From Bellilinea sp034411135 (lineage in GTDB: Bacteria; Chloroflexota; Anaerolineae; Anaerolineales; Anaerolineaceae): a stretch of DNA of 64,000 bases. The notes below the pieces were generated by a model. The model was not told the DNA's origin, did not search any database, and saw nothing but the letters and a program-made list of their open reading frames with translations. A program made the position numbers and the translations under genes. Location of the stretch: assembly GCA_034411135.1 (NCBI GenBank), contig DAOUMN010000020.1, positions 87,461 through 151,460 on the forward strand. The letters run 5' to 3'. Below, piece after piece: positions 9,027-16,373 of this stretch; position 1 is the first letter of the stretch; every line of letters starts with the position of its first letter.

Positions 9027-9110
9027 TTGTGTGCGCTGCTTTGAATTGGAGAGCAGAATATGATACGATTCATCCACTTCGATCACACCGCTTCTCAGGA
9101 GAATTTAGCC

Positions 9111-9560
9111 ATGGATGAGTTTATGCAAGCCGCGTACGAAGAAGCCATGCAGGGCTACCGCGAAGGCGGCATTCCCATTGGTTCGGTGCTGGTGCTGGAT
9201 GGGAAGATCATCGGGCGCGGGCACAACCAGCGCGTGCAGCGCGGCAGCCCAATTTTGCATGCCGAAATGGATGCACTGGAGAAAGCCGGCCGGCTGGCGC
9301 CGGAGGAATACCGTCGCGCGGTGATCTACACCACCCTCTCCCCGTGCGATATGTGCAGCGGGGCGATCCTTCTCTACAAAATTCCGCGCGTGGTCATTGG
9401 GGAAAACCAGACCTTTTTGGGCGCCGAAGGGTTGCTCGAAGCCAACGGGGTGGAACTGGTGCGCCTGAACGACCCTCAGTGTATTCAGATGATGAACGAT
9501 TTCATCGCCGAAAAACCGGATTTATGGTACGAGGACATTGGTCATTGCATTCATTGCTGA
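9111..9560 (+). CDS. cytosine deaminase, FCY1 (yeast) type
   Basis: Predicted to deaminate cytosine to uracil for pyrimidine salvage, in the cytoplasm. ATG 9111 sits behind AGGAG and gives 149 residues. The zinc site of the cytidine/deoxycytidylate deaminase fold is complete: HAE (H50, catalytic E52) and PCDMC (C79, C82). N39 in GRGHN and D142 in the C-terminal WYEDIG match the substrate-binding Asn and Asp of yeast Fcy1. The segment TTLSPCDMCSGAI..IPRVVIGEN is very close to the yeast enzyme. Most bacterial cytosine deaminases are the unrelated CodA type. A TadA-like tRNA deaminase is less likely because of the FCY1-type C terminus. Neighbours give no pathway clue. Confidence 0.8.
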   Translation: MDEFMQAAYEEAMQGYREGGIPIGSVLVLDGKIIGRGHNQRVQRGSPILHAEMDALEKAGRLAPEEYRRAVIYTTLSPCDMCSGAILLYKIPRVVIGENQTFLGAEGLLEANGVELVRLNDPQCIQMMNDFIAEKPDLWYEDIGHCIHC

Positions 9561-9637
9561 GGAGTGCAACTTTTTTCCTCCATCCGCGTATATGTATTAC
9601 GTAATCCGTAATATAATTACAAAAAGAGGAAAACACA

Positions 9638-10087
9638 ATGACCACTACAAATCCTGCTCCTGTTGTCATCCAACCCCAGGAAAAAGGTCCCGGCTGCCTG
9701 ATCCGCATTGTGTACTTTTTGCTGGTCGGTTTGTGGCTGGGTGGGATCGTCACCGTCGCTGCCTGGGTGTTGAATATCACCATCATCGGCTTGCCGCTCG
9801 GCTTGTGGCTACTCAACCGCCTGCCGCAGATCATGACTCTCAAACCGGAAAAACGCCAGGCGCGTGTCACGGTTGTGGACGGGAAAGTAGTTTACCGCGA
9901 ATCCACCCTGCCGCAATTGCCCTTTTTAGTGCGGGCGCTGTATTTTATCCTGGTCGGCTGGTGGCTGAGCGCTCTCTGGCTGGCGCTCGCCTGGCTGCTG
10001 ACCGGCATCAGCCTGGGGCTGGGTTTACCGCTGGCTTTCTGGATGTTCGACCAGACTCCTGCCATCACCACCCTGGCGCGTTATTGA
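9638..10087 (+). CDS. YccF domain membrane protein
   Basis: The 149-residue protein starts behind AGAGGA. It contains two copies of the short YccF inner-membrane domain, one around residues 18-65 (LLVGLWLGGIVTVAAWVLNITIIGLPLGLWLLNRLP) and one around 100-145 (ILVGWWLSALWLALAWLLTGISLGLGLPLAFWMFDQTP). Each would form two membrane helices. The 30-residue loop between them is polar. Members of the family (DUF307) occur in many bacteria and their function is unknown. A strong hairpin follows the gene. Confidence 0.8.
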   Translation: MTTTNPAPVVIQPQEKGPGCLIRIVYFLLVGLWLGGIVTVAAWVLNITIIGLPLGLWLLNRLPQIMTLKPEKRQARVTVVDGKVVYRESTLPQLPFLVRALYFILVGWWLSALWLALAWLLTGISLGLGLPLAFWMFDQTPAITTLARY

Positions 10088-10107
10088 TCACCGCCTGCCA
10101 GAATCAC

Positions 10108-10137
10108 AACCGCCTCTCCCATACAGGAGAGGCGGTT
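10108..10137. terminator. shared hairpin between convergent yccF-like and gdh genes
   Basis: A perfect 12-bp stem (10108-10119 with 10126-10137) and a 6-base loop lie between two convergent genes. The T runs on either side are poor (CCATTT on the plus strand), so it may act as a weak bidirectional terminator or protect the 3' ends of both messages. Confidence 0.6.
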
Positions 10138-10159
10138 GCCATTTGGCTGGTTCCCTGAA

Positions 10160-11446
10160 TTAAATCCAGCCGCGCAATTCCATTGCCTTGACCACCCGCG
10201 CGATGGCTACCATATAAGCCGCATCGCGCATAAATACTTTTTCCTTCTCCGCCATTTCCAGCACGGATTGGAACGCGGCAGTCATCTTCTGATCCAGTTT
10301 GGTCAGCACTTCATCCTTGGGCCAGTAGAAATTCATATCGTTCTGCACGCCTTCGAAATAAGACACTGTCACGCCACCAGCATTGCACAGGAAATCGGGG
10401 ATCATGAACACGCCGCGTTGTTTGAGCACTTCATCGGCTTCCGGCGTGGTCGGTCCGTTGGCACCCTCGGCGATGATCTTGACCCGCGGGGAGATCTTAT
10501 GCACCGATTCGGCATTAATCTGTCCTTCCAGCGCGGCGGGGATGAGCACATCCACGTCCTTGCTGATCCAGGCGTCGCCGCTTTCGATCACATAACCGGC
10601 GGCTTTGGCTTTCTCTTTGTTGATCGTACCATACTGGTCGGTAATGCTCATCAGGAAGCGCGGGTCGATCCCATCCGCCTTGCTGACCGTGTAGGAAGTG
10701 CGGTCTTCGCGGTCCCAGTAGGAAACGCAAATCACCTTGCCGCCTAGCTGCTCGGTAAAGCCGATGGCGGCATACTGCGCCACGTTGCCAAAGCCCTGAA
10801 TACCCGCCAGGCATTGGGTCGAATCCATCTTCAGGTGCTTCATCGCTTCGCGCACGGTGTAGATCACACCAAAACCGGTGGCTTCGGTGCGCCCCAGCGA
10901 GCCGCCGCCGCCCACCGGTTTGCCGGTAATCACGCCGGGGGTGTATTCACCCACCAGGCGGGAGTATTCATCCATCATCCAGCCCATCATCTGCGGGGTG
11001 GTGCCAACGTCCGGGGCAGGCACATCCTGTCGCGGACCAATGTTCTTCCACATCTGCTGCACCCAACCGCGCACCAGGCGCTCTTTTTCAGCCGTCGAGA
11101 GGGTGGCTGGGTCAACCACCACACCGCCCTTGCCGCCGCCCAGGGGAATATCCACCACTGCACATTTCCAGGTCATCCAGGTTGCCAGCGCCCGCACGGT
11201 GTCGATCGTCTCCGCCGGATGGAAACGAATGCCGCCCTTGTTGGGTCCGCGCGCATCGTTGTGCTGAACGCGAAAGCCAAGGAAGACTTTGATCGTGCCG
11301 TCGTCCATCCGCACCGGGATGCGGATCTGGTACTCGCGCAGCGGCCAGCGCAAAATTTCGCGCACCTGCGGATCGAGTTTGAGCAGTTCTGCCACATGAT
11401 CGAACTGGCGCTGCGCCATTTCAAACGCATTGGTGGTTTCTGCCAT
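10160..11446 (-). CDS. gdhA: glutamate dehydrogenase (Glu/Leu/Phe/Val family)
   Basis: It interconverts glutamate and 2-oxoglutarate plus ammonia using NAD(P), linking nitrogen and carbon metabolism. The 428-residue length is that of the hexameric bacterial/archaeal family. The substrate-binding and catalytic lysines are present: NKGGIRF (K70), TWKCAV (K94) and PLGGGKGG (K106). The catalytic Asp region DVPAPDVGTTPQMMGWM follows, then the dinucleotide-binding GIQGFGNVAQ. The end ...AIARVVKAMELRGWI is typical. ATG 11446 has AGGAG upstream. A promoter, a short leader ORF and a terminator lie upstream, suggesting control by attenuation. Confidence 0.95.
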   Translation of the reverse strand: MAETTNAFEMAQRQFDHVAELLKLDPQVREILRWPLREYQIRIPVRMDDGTIKVFLGFRVQHNDARGPNKGGIRFHPAETIDTVRALATWMTWKCAVVDIPLGGGKGGVVVDPATLSTAEKERLVRGWVQQMWKNIGPRQDVPAPDVGTTPQMMGWMMDEYSRLVGEYTPGVITGKPVGGGGSLGRTEATGFGVIYTVREAMKHLKMDSTQCLAGIQGFGNVAQYAAIGFTEQLGGKVICVSYWDREDRTSYTVSKADGIDPRFLMSITDQYGTINKEKAKAAGYVIESGDAWISKDVDVLIPAALEGQINAESVHKISPRVKIIAEGANGPTTPEADEVLKQRGVFMIPDFLCNAGGVTVSYFEGVQNDMNFYWPKDEVLTKLDQKMTAAFQSVLEMAEKEKVFMRDAAYMVAIARVVKAMELRGWI

Positions 11447-11510
11447 AGATGTTTTCTCCTGTCTGGTTGTTTGGTAAATGAGGTTTGAGTTTTACCGAAC
11501 GAACTTGGGG

Positions 11511-11546
11511 GTTAAAAAATAAACGGGCACAACGGTTCTGTGCCCG
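11511..11546 (-). terminator. terminator inside the gdhA leader (possible attenuator)
   Basis: On the minus strand the 8-bp stem CGGGCACA / TGTGCCCG (11539-11546 with 11524-11531) has a 7-base loop and is followed by TTTATTTTTT. It stands between gatB and gdhA, and also between a likely gdhA promoter (11622-11650) and the gdhA start, about 65 bases before the gene. It can end gatB transcription, attenuate gdhA, or both. Confidence 0.85.
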
Positions 11547-11583
11547 CTACCCAACAAAACCAGTGCCGCTGGTATTCTCGCAT
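11512..11583 (-). CDS. putative 23-residue leader peptide of gdhA
   Basis: A short frame starts at ATG 11583 and ends with TAA at 11512. It encodes MREYQRHWFCWVAGTEPLC and a short hydrophobic end. It holds Tyr, His, Phe, two Trp and two Cys codons close together, and the last eleven codons run through both arms of the terminator and its T run. A GGAG lies 13 bases before the start, a little far for a ribosome site. A translating ribosome would open the terminator, and a stalled one would leave it free to form. This is a prediction from position and composition only; no homologue is known to me. Confidence 0.45.
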   Translation of the reverse strand: MREYQRHWFCWVAGTEPLCPFIF

Positions 11584-11621
11584 GGCGATGACGATTCTCC
11601 GTCCGCTCGGTGTCTGCTAAT

Positions 11622-11650
11622 AGGGTAGCAAACCTTGCACCTTCCGTCAA
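11622..11650 (-). promoter_or_regulatory. probable gdhA promoter
   Basis: Reading leftward, TTGACG (11645-11650) and TACCCT (11622-11627) are spaced by 17 bases. The -35 box equals that of the tRNA-Arg promoter, while the -10 box keeps only the T, A and final T. Transcription would begin near 11615, giving a leader of about 165 bases with small hairpins (for example ACCAG/CTGGT) and the terminator. Confidence 0.5.
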
Positions 11651-11726
11651 GATGATGAAAATCGCCTCTCGGTGGTGATACCCCGCGCCAGGCAGCGCGA
11701 TTCGTCACATTGTCTCGGCGGATGGC

Positions 11727-13193
11727 TCAATCTTTTTCGCTCCCAGCCAGCTGGCGCTCCAGTTCGGCGCGTGCCGCAGGCGGGCTGGCTCTGCCGCCGG
11801 TCTGGCGCATCACCTGCCCCAGCAGCCAGTTGAACAAACTGACTTTGCCCAGCCGGTACGCTCGCACCTCAGCCGGATTTTCCGCCAGTACCCTCGCAAC
11901 AATCTCTGCAATCAAGCCACCGTCCGAAACCTGGTGTAAATCGCGCGCGGTAACGATCTCCCCCGCGGGTTTGCCGCTGGCGAGCATTTCCGCCAGCACC
12001 AGCTTGGCGGTATTGAAGTTGATGGTTCCATCCGCCAGCAGACGCAACAGGTCTGCCAGCGCCTGCGGGGTGACCAGCAAGGTTTCAATCGTTTGTCCGC
12101 TCTGGTTCATAAAGGCAAACATTTCACCAGTGATCCACACCGCCAGCGCGCGCGGCGGCGCAACCCCGTGTGTGGCAGCTACCGCCTGCTCGAAATAATC
12201 CGCCAGGGCGACATCCGCTGCCAGCAGCGCGGCTTCGGCTTCCGGTAAATCATACTGGCGGCGCAGGCGGTTCTTCATTGCCCGCGGCAATTCCGGCAGG
12301 TTGGCGCGCACGCGTTCGATCCAGGCTTCATCGATCACCAGCGGCGGCAGGTCGGGTTCGGGGAAGTAGCGGTAATCGTGAGCTTCTTCCTTGCTGCGCT
12401 GCGCCAGAGTGACCTCGTTGACCTCGTCCCAGCCGAGGGTTTGCTGCTGTACTGTTTCGCCGCGGTCGAGCAGCGCTGCCTGGCGCTGGATTTCGTAGGC
12501 AATCGCGCGCTCCATGGCGCGAAAACTGTTCAAGTTCTTAATCTCCACCCGCGTGCCGAGCGCCGGGCTGCCCATGGGGCGCAGCGAGACGTTCGCCTCG
12601 AAGCGGATGACCCCCTTTTCCATATCCCCGCTGTTGGCACCCACCCGGCGCAGTACCGCGCGCAATTCTTCAGCGTAGGCGCGCACTTGTTCCAGGGTGT
12701 GTAGATCCGGCTCGGAGACGATCTCCAACAGCGCCACACCCGCGCGGTTGAGATCGATGAGCGAACACGCCTGACCGTCCTGCGGCTGGATGTGAATCAG
12801 TTTTCCGGTGTCCTCTTCGAGGTGCACCCGGCGGATGCGCACGCTTCGCTCACCCTCCGGCGTGTCGATGACCAAATTGCCGTGCTGTGCCAGCGGGTAT
12901 TCATACTGTGAAATCTGATAGCCTTTGGGTAGATCCGGGTAGAAATAATTCTTACGCGCGAACAGGCTGGTGCGCGCCACTTTGCAATCCAACGCCAGCG
13001 CCACCCGCAAGGCATGCTCCACAGCGGCACGGTTGACCACCGGTAGAGTCCCCGGCATTCCAGCGCACACCGGGCAGACCGCGCTGTTCGGCTCGGCGCG
13101 GGTCGAATCCACCACCGGGCAGGCGCAAAACATTTTGGATCGGGTTTGCAATTCGGCGTGGACTTCCAGACCAATGACCGGTTCGTACTTCAT
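11727..13193 (-). CDS. gatB: Asp-tRNA(Asn)/Glu-tRNA(Gln) amidotransferase subunit B
   Basis: GatB binds the misacylated tRNA and its kinase-like site activates the acyl group, so that Glu-tRNA(Gln) or Asp-tRNA(Asn) can be amidated together with GatA and GatC. The 488-residue length is normal. The start is set at ATG 13193 because the family begins with YEPVIGLEVHAEL. The zinc-linked CPVCAGMPG and the ARKNYFYPDLPKGYQISQYE motif are present, as is the C-terminal YqeY-like tail domain (about residues 330-480). gatA and gatC are not adjacent, so the complex must be encoded at separate loci. Confidence 0.96.
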   Translation of the reverse strand: MKYEPVIGLEVHAELQTRSKMFCACPVVDSTRAEPNSAVCPVCAGMPGTLPVVNRAAVEHALRVALALDCKVARTSLFARKNYFYPDLPKGYQISQYEYPLAQHGNLVIDTPEGERSVRIRRVHLEEDTGKLIHIQPQDGQACSLIDLNRAGVALLEIVSEPDLHTLEQVRAYAEELRAVLRRVGANSGDMEKGVIRFEANVSLRPMGSPALGTRVEIKNLNSFRAMERAIAYEIQRQAALLDRGETVQQQTLGWDEVNEVTLAQRSKEEAHDYRYFPEPDLPPLVIDEAWIERVRANLPELPRAMKNRLRRQYDLPEAEAALLAADVALADYFEQAVAATHGVAPPRALAVWITGEMFAFMNQSGQTIETLLVTPQALADLLRLLADGTINFNTAKLVLAEMLASGKPAGEIVTARDLHQVSDGGLIAEIVARVLAENPAEVRAYRLGKVSLFNWLLGQVMRQTGGRASPPAARAELERQLAGSEKD

Positions 13194-13320
13194 GGAATGC
13201 TCTCGGCAGACAGGGTTGCCGTCGATTGTACCATAGCCACGGCGAGCGAAAAATTCCAACACTTTCCCAATTCGGGCTTAACAATTTCTGAACAATCCTT
13301 TGCTATCTTAAGTCCAGATA

Positions 13321-13334
13321 GATGCGAGCGCATC
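13321..13334 (+). promoter_or_regulatory. inverted repeat upstream of the exported repeat protein
   Basis: GATGC (13321-13325) and GCATC (13330-13334) flank GAGC, about 12 bases after a weak TATCTT -10-like box (13304-13309) and 27 bases before the start codon. It could be an operator near the transcription start. The same half-sites occur in the hairpin before the response regulator gene. Confidence 0.3.
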
Positions 13335-13360
13335 CACAAAACTAACACAAAGGAGTTCCT

Positions 13361-14089
13361 ATGAAAACAAAAAAACTGGCAATCGGTCTTTCCATCGGCG
13401 CAGTCGCGCTGATTCTGGCGCTGGGTTTCGCGGCAGTTCAGGTTGTTCAAACCGTCAGCGCCAGCGCACCGGCTCAACTGGGTGGTCCGTTCGGACGCGG
13501 TATGGTCGGCGGACCCAACGGCGATGAAGCCCTGGCAGAAGCGCTGGGAATCACGGTGGATGAACTCAACACCGCCCAGCAGGAAGCCTACCAGGCAGCG
13601 GTGAAACAGGGAGTGGATCAGGGTTTGATCACCCAGGCACAGGCAGATGACATGCTCAGCCGCAGCACGGGCGGCCGTTTCGGCGGTCGTTGGATGGGCT
13701 GGCTGTTCCAGAACGGCGTGGATTTCGAATCCCTGCTGGCAAATGCCCTCGGCATTTCGGTTGAGGATTTACAAACCGCGCAGGTCAAGGCATTTGAAAT
13801 CCGCCTCGAACAGGCAGTTGCCGATGGGCGAATCACCGCAGAAGAAGCCGAACTGATACGCAGCCGCCATGCTCTCTTCAGCAACGAAACCTTCCAGAAC
13901 AGCATGCGCACGGCTTTCGAGAATGCCGTCAAGGAAGCGGTTACCAATGGCGTCATCACCCAGGCGCAGGCTGATCAGATCCTGGAACAGCAAGGTGGTT
14001 TTGGGCTGCGCGGCGGGATGATGGGCTTCGGTGGCTGCCCCGGTGGACGCGGTGGGTTCGGTGGGGGCGGCTTCAGGGGGGGCAATTGA
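13361..14089 (+). CDS. exported protein with three helical repeats and a Gly-rich tail
   Basis: The start follows AAAGGAG. The 242-residue protein begins with a signal peptide or anchor (KKLAIGLSIGAVALILALGFAAVQVV). It then carries three related repeats: LAEALGITVDELNTAQQEAYQ with VDQGLITQAQADDML, LANALGISVEDLQTAQVKAFE with VADGRITAEEAELIR, and a shorter third, AFENAVKEAVTNGVITQAQADQIL. The tail (about residues 210-242) is mostly Gly, Arg and Phe with one Cys. Such proteins often sit beside envelope two-component systems, as here. The function is unknown; it could be a periplasmic or wall-side stress or metal-binding factor, which is inference. Confidence 0.7.
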   Translation: MKTKKLAIGLSIGAVALILALGFAAVQVVQTVSASAPAQLGGPFGRGMVGGPNGDEALAEALGITVDELNTAQQEAYQAAVKQGVDQGLITQAQADDMLSRSTGGRFGGRWMGWLFQNGVDFESLLANALGISVEDLQTAQVKAFEIRLEQAVADGRITAEEAELIRSRHALFSNETFQNSMRTAFENAVKEAVTNGVITQAQADQILEQQGGFGLRGGMMGFGGCPGGRGGFGGGGFRGGN

Positions 14090-14172
14090 TCCAAACGCCT
14101 GAGTAAACTGTCGGGCAACCCGCTGATCGCGACGGAAGACGCACTCTCCTCCTTCAAATCTTCCCCGCTTAC

Positions 14173-14212
14173 GGGTGAGGATGCACGGAAAGCAAGCCCG
14201 GCATCCTCACCC
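14173..14212 (+). promoter_or_regulatory. long inverted repeat at the response regulator promoter
   Basis: The two arms GGGTGAGGATGC (14173-14184) and GCATCCTCACCC (14201-14212) match perfectly over 12 bp with a 16-base centre. No T run follows. The right arm ends 17 bases before a perfect TATAAT, so it covers the -35 region of the next operon. It may be the terminator of the exported-protein gene, an operator, or both. Confidence 0.5.
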
Positions 14213-14229
14213 CTTAATGATGAGCGGAG

Positions 14230-14235
14230 TATAAT
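14230..14235 (+). promoter_or_regulatory. -10 box of the two-component system operon
   Basis: A perfect TATAAT lies 30 bp before the response regulator start. The -35 region (inside the right arm of the inverted repeat) does not match TTGACA, which suggests an activated promoter. Confidence 0.55.
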
Positions 14236-14265
14236 CACCTCAACCCTGCACTGCGAGGTTACCGT

Positions 14266-14952
14266 ATGGCAAAGAAACTACTGGTTGTGGATGACAAACT
14301 GGAACTGCGCCAGCTGCTGCGATCGTATCTCGCCGAGGAAGGCTTCGAAGTCTTCACGGCTGCCAACGGGCAAGAAGCCCTGTACGCCGCCCGCGACCAG
14401 AAACCTGATCTGATCATCCTCGACCTGATGATGCCGGAAATGGGCGGCTACGATTTTCTACGCACCTATCGACGCGAAGCCGAGACTCCAGTCATTGTCC
14501 TGACCGCCCGGCTGGAAGAGAACGATAAAGTCGTCGGGCTGGAACTGGGCGCTGACGATTACATTACCAAGCCTTTCAGTATGCGCGAACTGACCGCACG
14601 CATCCGCGCGGTGCTGCGCCGCATGGAAAAAGCATCCACGCTCAATGATACCCTGCGGCGCGGAGAGATCGAACTGGAACGCTCCAGCCGCCTGGTGCGC
14701 GTGGCAGGCAAACCGGTCGATCTGACACCCTCAGAATTCGAGATGCTGACCGCCTTTATGGATAGCCCCGGGCGGGTTTTTTCGCGCCTGGAACTGCTGG
14801 AACGCATCCAGGGCGATGCCTACGAGGGGTATGAACGTACCATCGATGTGCACATTCGCAATTTACGGCTAAAGATCGAACCCGACCCCGCCAATCCCCG
14901 CTATGTCGAGACGGTGTACGGCGCGGGTTACCGTTTCGGCGTGCGCGATTGA
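14266..14952 (+). CDS. response regulator, OmpR/PhoB family
   Basis: The 228-residue protein has a receiver domain (residues 1-118) with the acidic pair D9-D10, phosphoacceptor D53 in ILDLMMPEMGG, T80 and K102 in ITKPFS. A linker is followed by a winged-helix DNA-binding domain (about 130-226) ending in the typical RTIDVHIRNLRLKIEPDPANPRYVETVYGAGYRF. It should bind tandem DNA sites when phosphorylated by the kinase encoded next, 18 bp downstream. The exported repeat protein upstream is a plausible target. No ligand or stress can be named from sequence. Confidence 0.95.
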   Translation: MAKKLLVVDDKLELRQLLRSYLAEEGFEVFTAANGQEALYAARDQKPDLIILDLMMPEMGGYDFLRTYRREAETPVIVLTARLEENDKVVGLELGADDYITKPFSMRELTARIRAVLRRMEKASTLNDTLRRGEIELERSSRLVRVAGKPVDLTPSEFEMLTAFMDSPGRVFSRLELLERIQGDAYEGYERTIDVHIRNLRLKIEPDPANPRYVETVYGAGYRFGVRD

Positions 14953-14970
14953 GGTTTGTGTGGAGCAACC

Positions 14971-16347
14971 ATGCGATCCTTGACCGTCAAATTAACCCTG
15001 GCTTTCCTGGTAATCGGCGTGACCGGCGCTATGTTGGTGGCGTTCTTCATCCACCAGCGCACCCGCTCGGCGTTCGATCAGTTCCTGCTCTCCCGCGAGG
15101 AACAGGCACTGGTGGCAGCCCTGCTGGAGTACTACCAGGTAAACGGTTCGTGGGATGGCATTGGCGCGGCGCTGTTGAGCCGCCCGCGTATGATGATGCA
15201 GGGCGCCGGTGGAATGATGCGCCCCTTCGAAAACACCTGGACGCGCTTCACCCTGGTCGACCGTGACCGCACCATCCTGTTTAGTCTGTCCGCCGGGGAA
15301 CTTTCCGGCGCCCAGCTGCCTGCCAGCGAGTTGAAACAGGGCTCTGTCGAGCTCAAGGTGGACGGTCAAACGGTTGGCTGGGTGTTCCTGACCGCCAAAC
15401 GCCGTCTGCCCAGCGCCGGGACGCCGGAAGATGTCTTCCTGCGCGGCACCAACCGCGCCGCATTGATCAGCGCGTTGATCGCCACCGTGCTGGCGTTGGG
15501 ACTGGGTGGTTTTCTTGCCTTTGGGTTGACTCGCTCATTACGCGAGATGACCCACGCGACCGAAGAGATCGCCCAGGGCAATTACGGCAGGCAGGTTGCC
15601 GTCCGATCAAAGGACGAACTGGGTGCGCTGGCAGCCGCCTTCAATAAGATGAGCAATGATTTGGCGAGCGCAGTGCGTACCCGACGCCAGATGACCGCCG
15701 ACATCGCCCATGAACTGCGCTCACCGCTGACCGTGCTTTCCGGTTACGCCGAGGCGCTCAGCGAGGGTAAGTTGAAGGGCAGCCCTGAAATTTACCAGGT
15801 GCTGCACCAGGAAACTCGGCACCTGAGCCGCATGGTCGAGGATTTGCGCCTGCTTTCGCTGGCGGATGCGGGTGAACTGACTCTGCTGGTGCACCCGGTG
15901 GATGTGCGCACGCTGCTCGACCAGGTGGTCACCCGTCACAGTGTCACAGCCAGTGAAAAGGAGATCGACCTGCGCGCTGAAACCCAACCCGGACTGCCAC
16001 AGTATTCCTTCGACCCGGAACGTATGGCGCAGGTGCTCGACAACCTGGTGAGCAATGCCTTTCGCTATACTCCGCGCGGTGGCAGCATTCGCATCGGCGC
16101 ACGTGCCGGAACGAACGGCGAACTGCTGTTGAGCGTGCAGGACAGCGGCAGCGGCATTGCCCCACAAGACCTACCGCATATCTTCGACCGCTTCTACCGC
16201 GCCGATCCGTCGCGTCCGTCTGGGCAGGAGTCCGGGCTGGGATTATCGATAGCCCGTTCGATTGTGGAGGCGCACGGAGGAAAAATAACCGTCGAGAGCC
16301 GTCCCGGCGAGGGCGCCACCTTCACCATTTCCCTGCCGCCCACATAA
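14971..16347 (+). CDS. sensor histidine kinase with HAMP domain
   Basis: ATG 14971, behind GGAG, is chosen rather than TTG 14956. The 458-residue protein has membrane helices at about residues 8-28 and 164-186. An extracytoplasmic domain of ~130 residues with a Met-rich patch (RPRMMMQGAGGMMRP) lies between them. A HAMP linker (187-238) and HisKA domain follow, with phosphoacceptor H247 in IAHELRSPLTVL. The ATPase domain has an N box (DNLVSNAFRYTPRGG), G1 (DSGSGIAP), F box (FDRFYRADPS) and G2 (GLGLSIARSIVEAHGG). It is the partner of the preceding regulator. The Met-rich sensor patch could bind a metal such as copper, which is speculative. Confidence 0.94.
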   Translation: MRSLTVKLTLAFLVIGVTGAMLVAFFIHQRTRSAFDQFLLSREEQALVAALLEYYQVNGSWDGIGAALLSRPRMMMQGAGGMMRPFENTWTRFTLVDRDRTILFSLSAGELSGAQLPASELKQGSVELKVDGQTVGWVFLTAKRRLPSAGTPEDVFLRGTNRAALISALIATVLALGLGGFLAFGLTRSLREMTHATEEIAQGNYGRQVAVRSKDELGALAAAFNKMSNDLASAVRTRRQMTADIAHELRSPLTVLSGYAEALSEGKLKGSPEIYQVLHQETRHLSRMVEDLRLLSLADAGELTLLVHPVDVRTLLDQVVTRHSVTASEKEIDLRAETQPGLPQYSFDPERMAQVLDNLVSNAFRYTPRGGSIRIGARAGTNGELLLSVQDSGSGIAPQDLPHIFDRFYRADPSRPSGQESGLGLSIARSIVEAHGGKITVESRPGEGATFTISLPPT

Positions 16348-16373
16348 GCCGGAGGGCGTGATACAATAGCGCC

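Noticed and set aside
9111..9560. TadA-type tRNA adenosine deaminase
   Set aside because: The zinc motifs are shared, but the C-terminal WYEDIG and the GRGHN context fit the FCY1 cytosine deaminase better.
11546..11629. GCTACCC (11623-11629, minus) and GGGTAGC (11546-11552, minus) could close a riboswitch-like aptamer just before the gdhA terminator
   Set aside because: The first strand overlaps the proposed -10 box, so it would not be in the transcript from that promoter, and no known riboswitch consensus could be matched. The leader-ORF model explains more.
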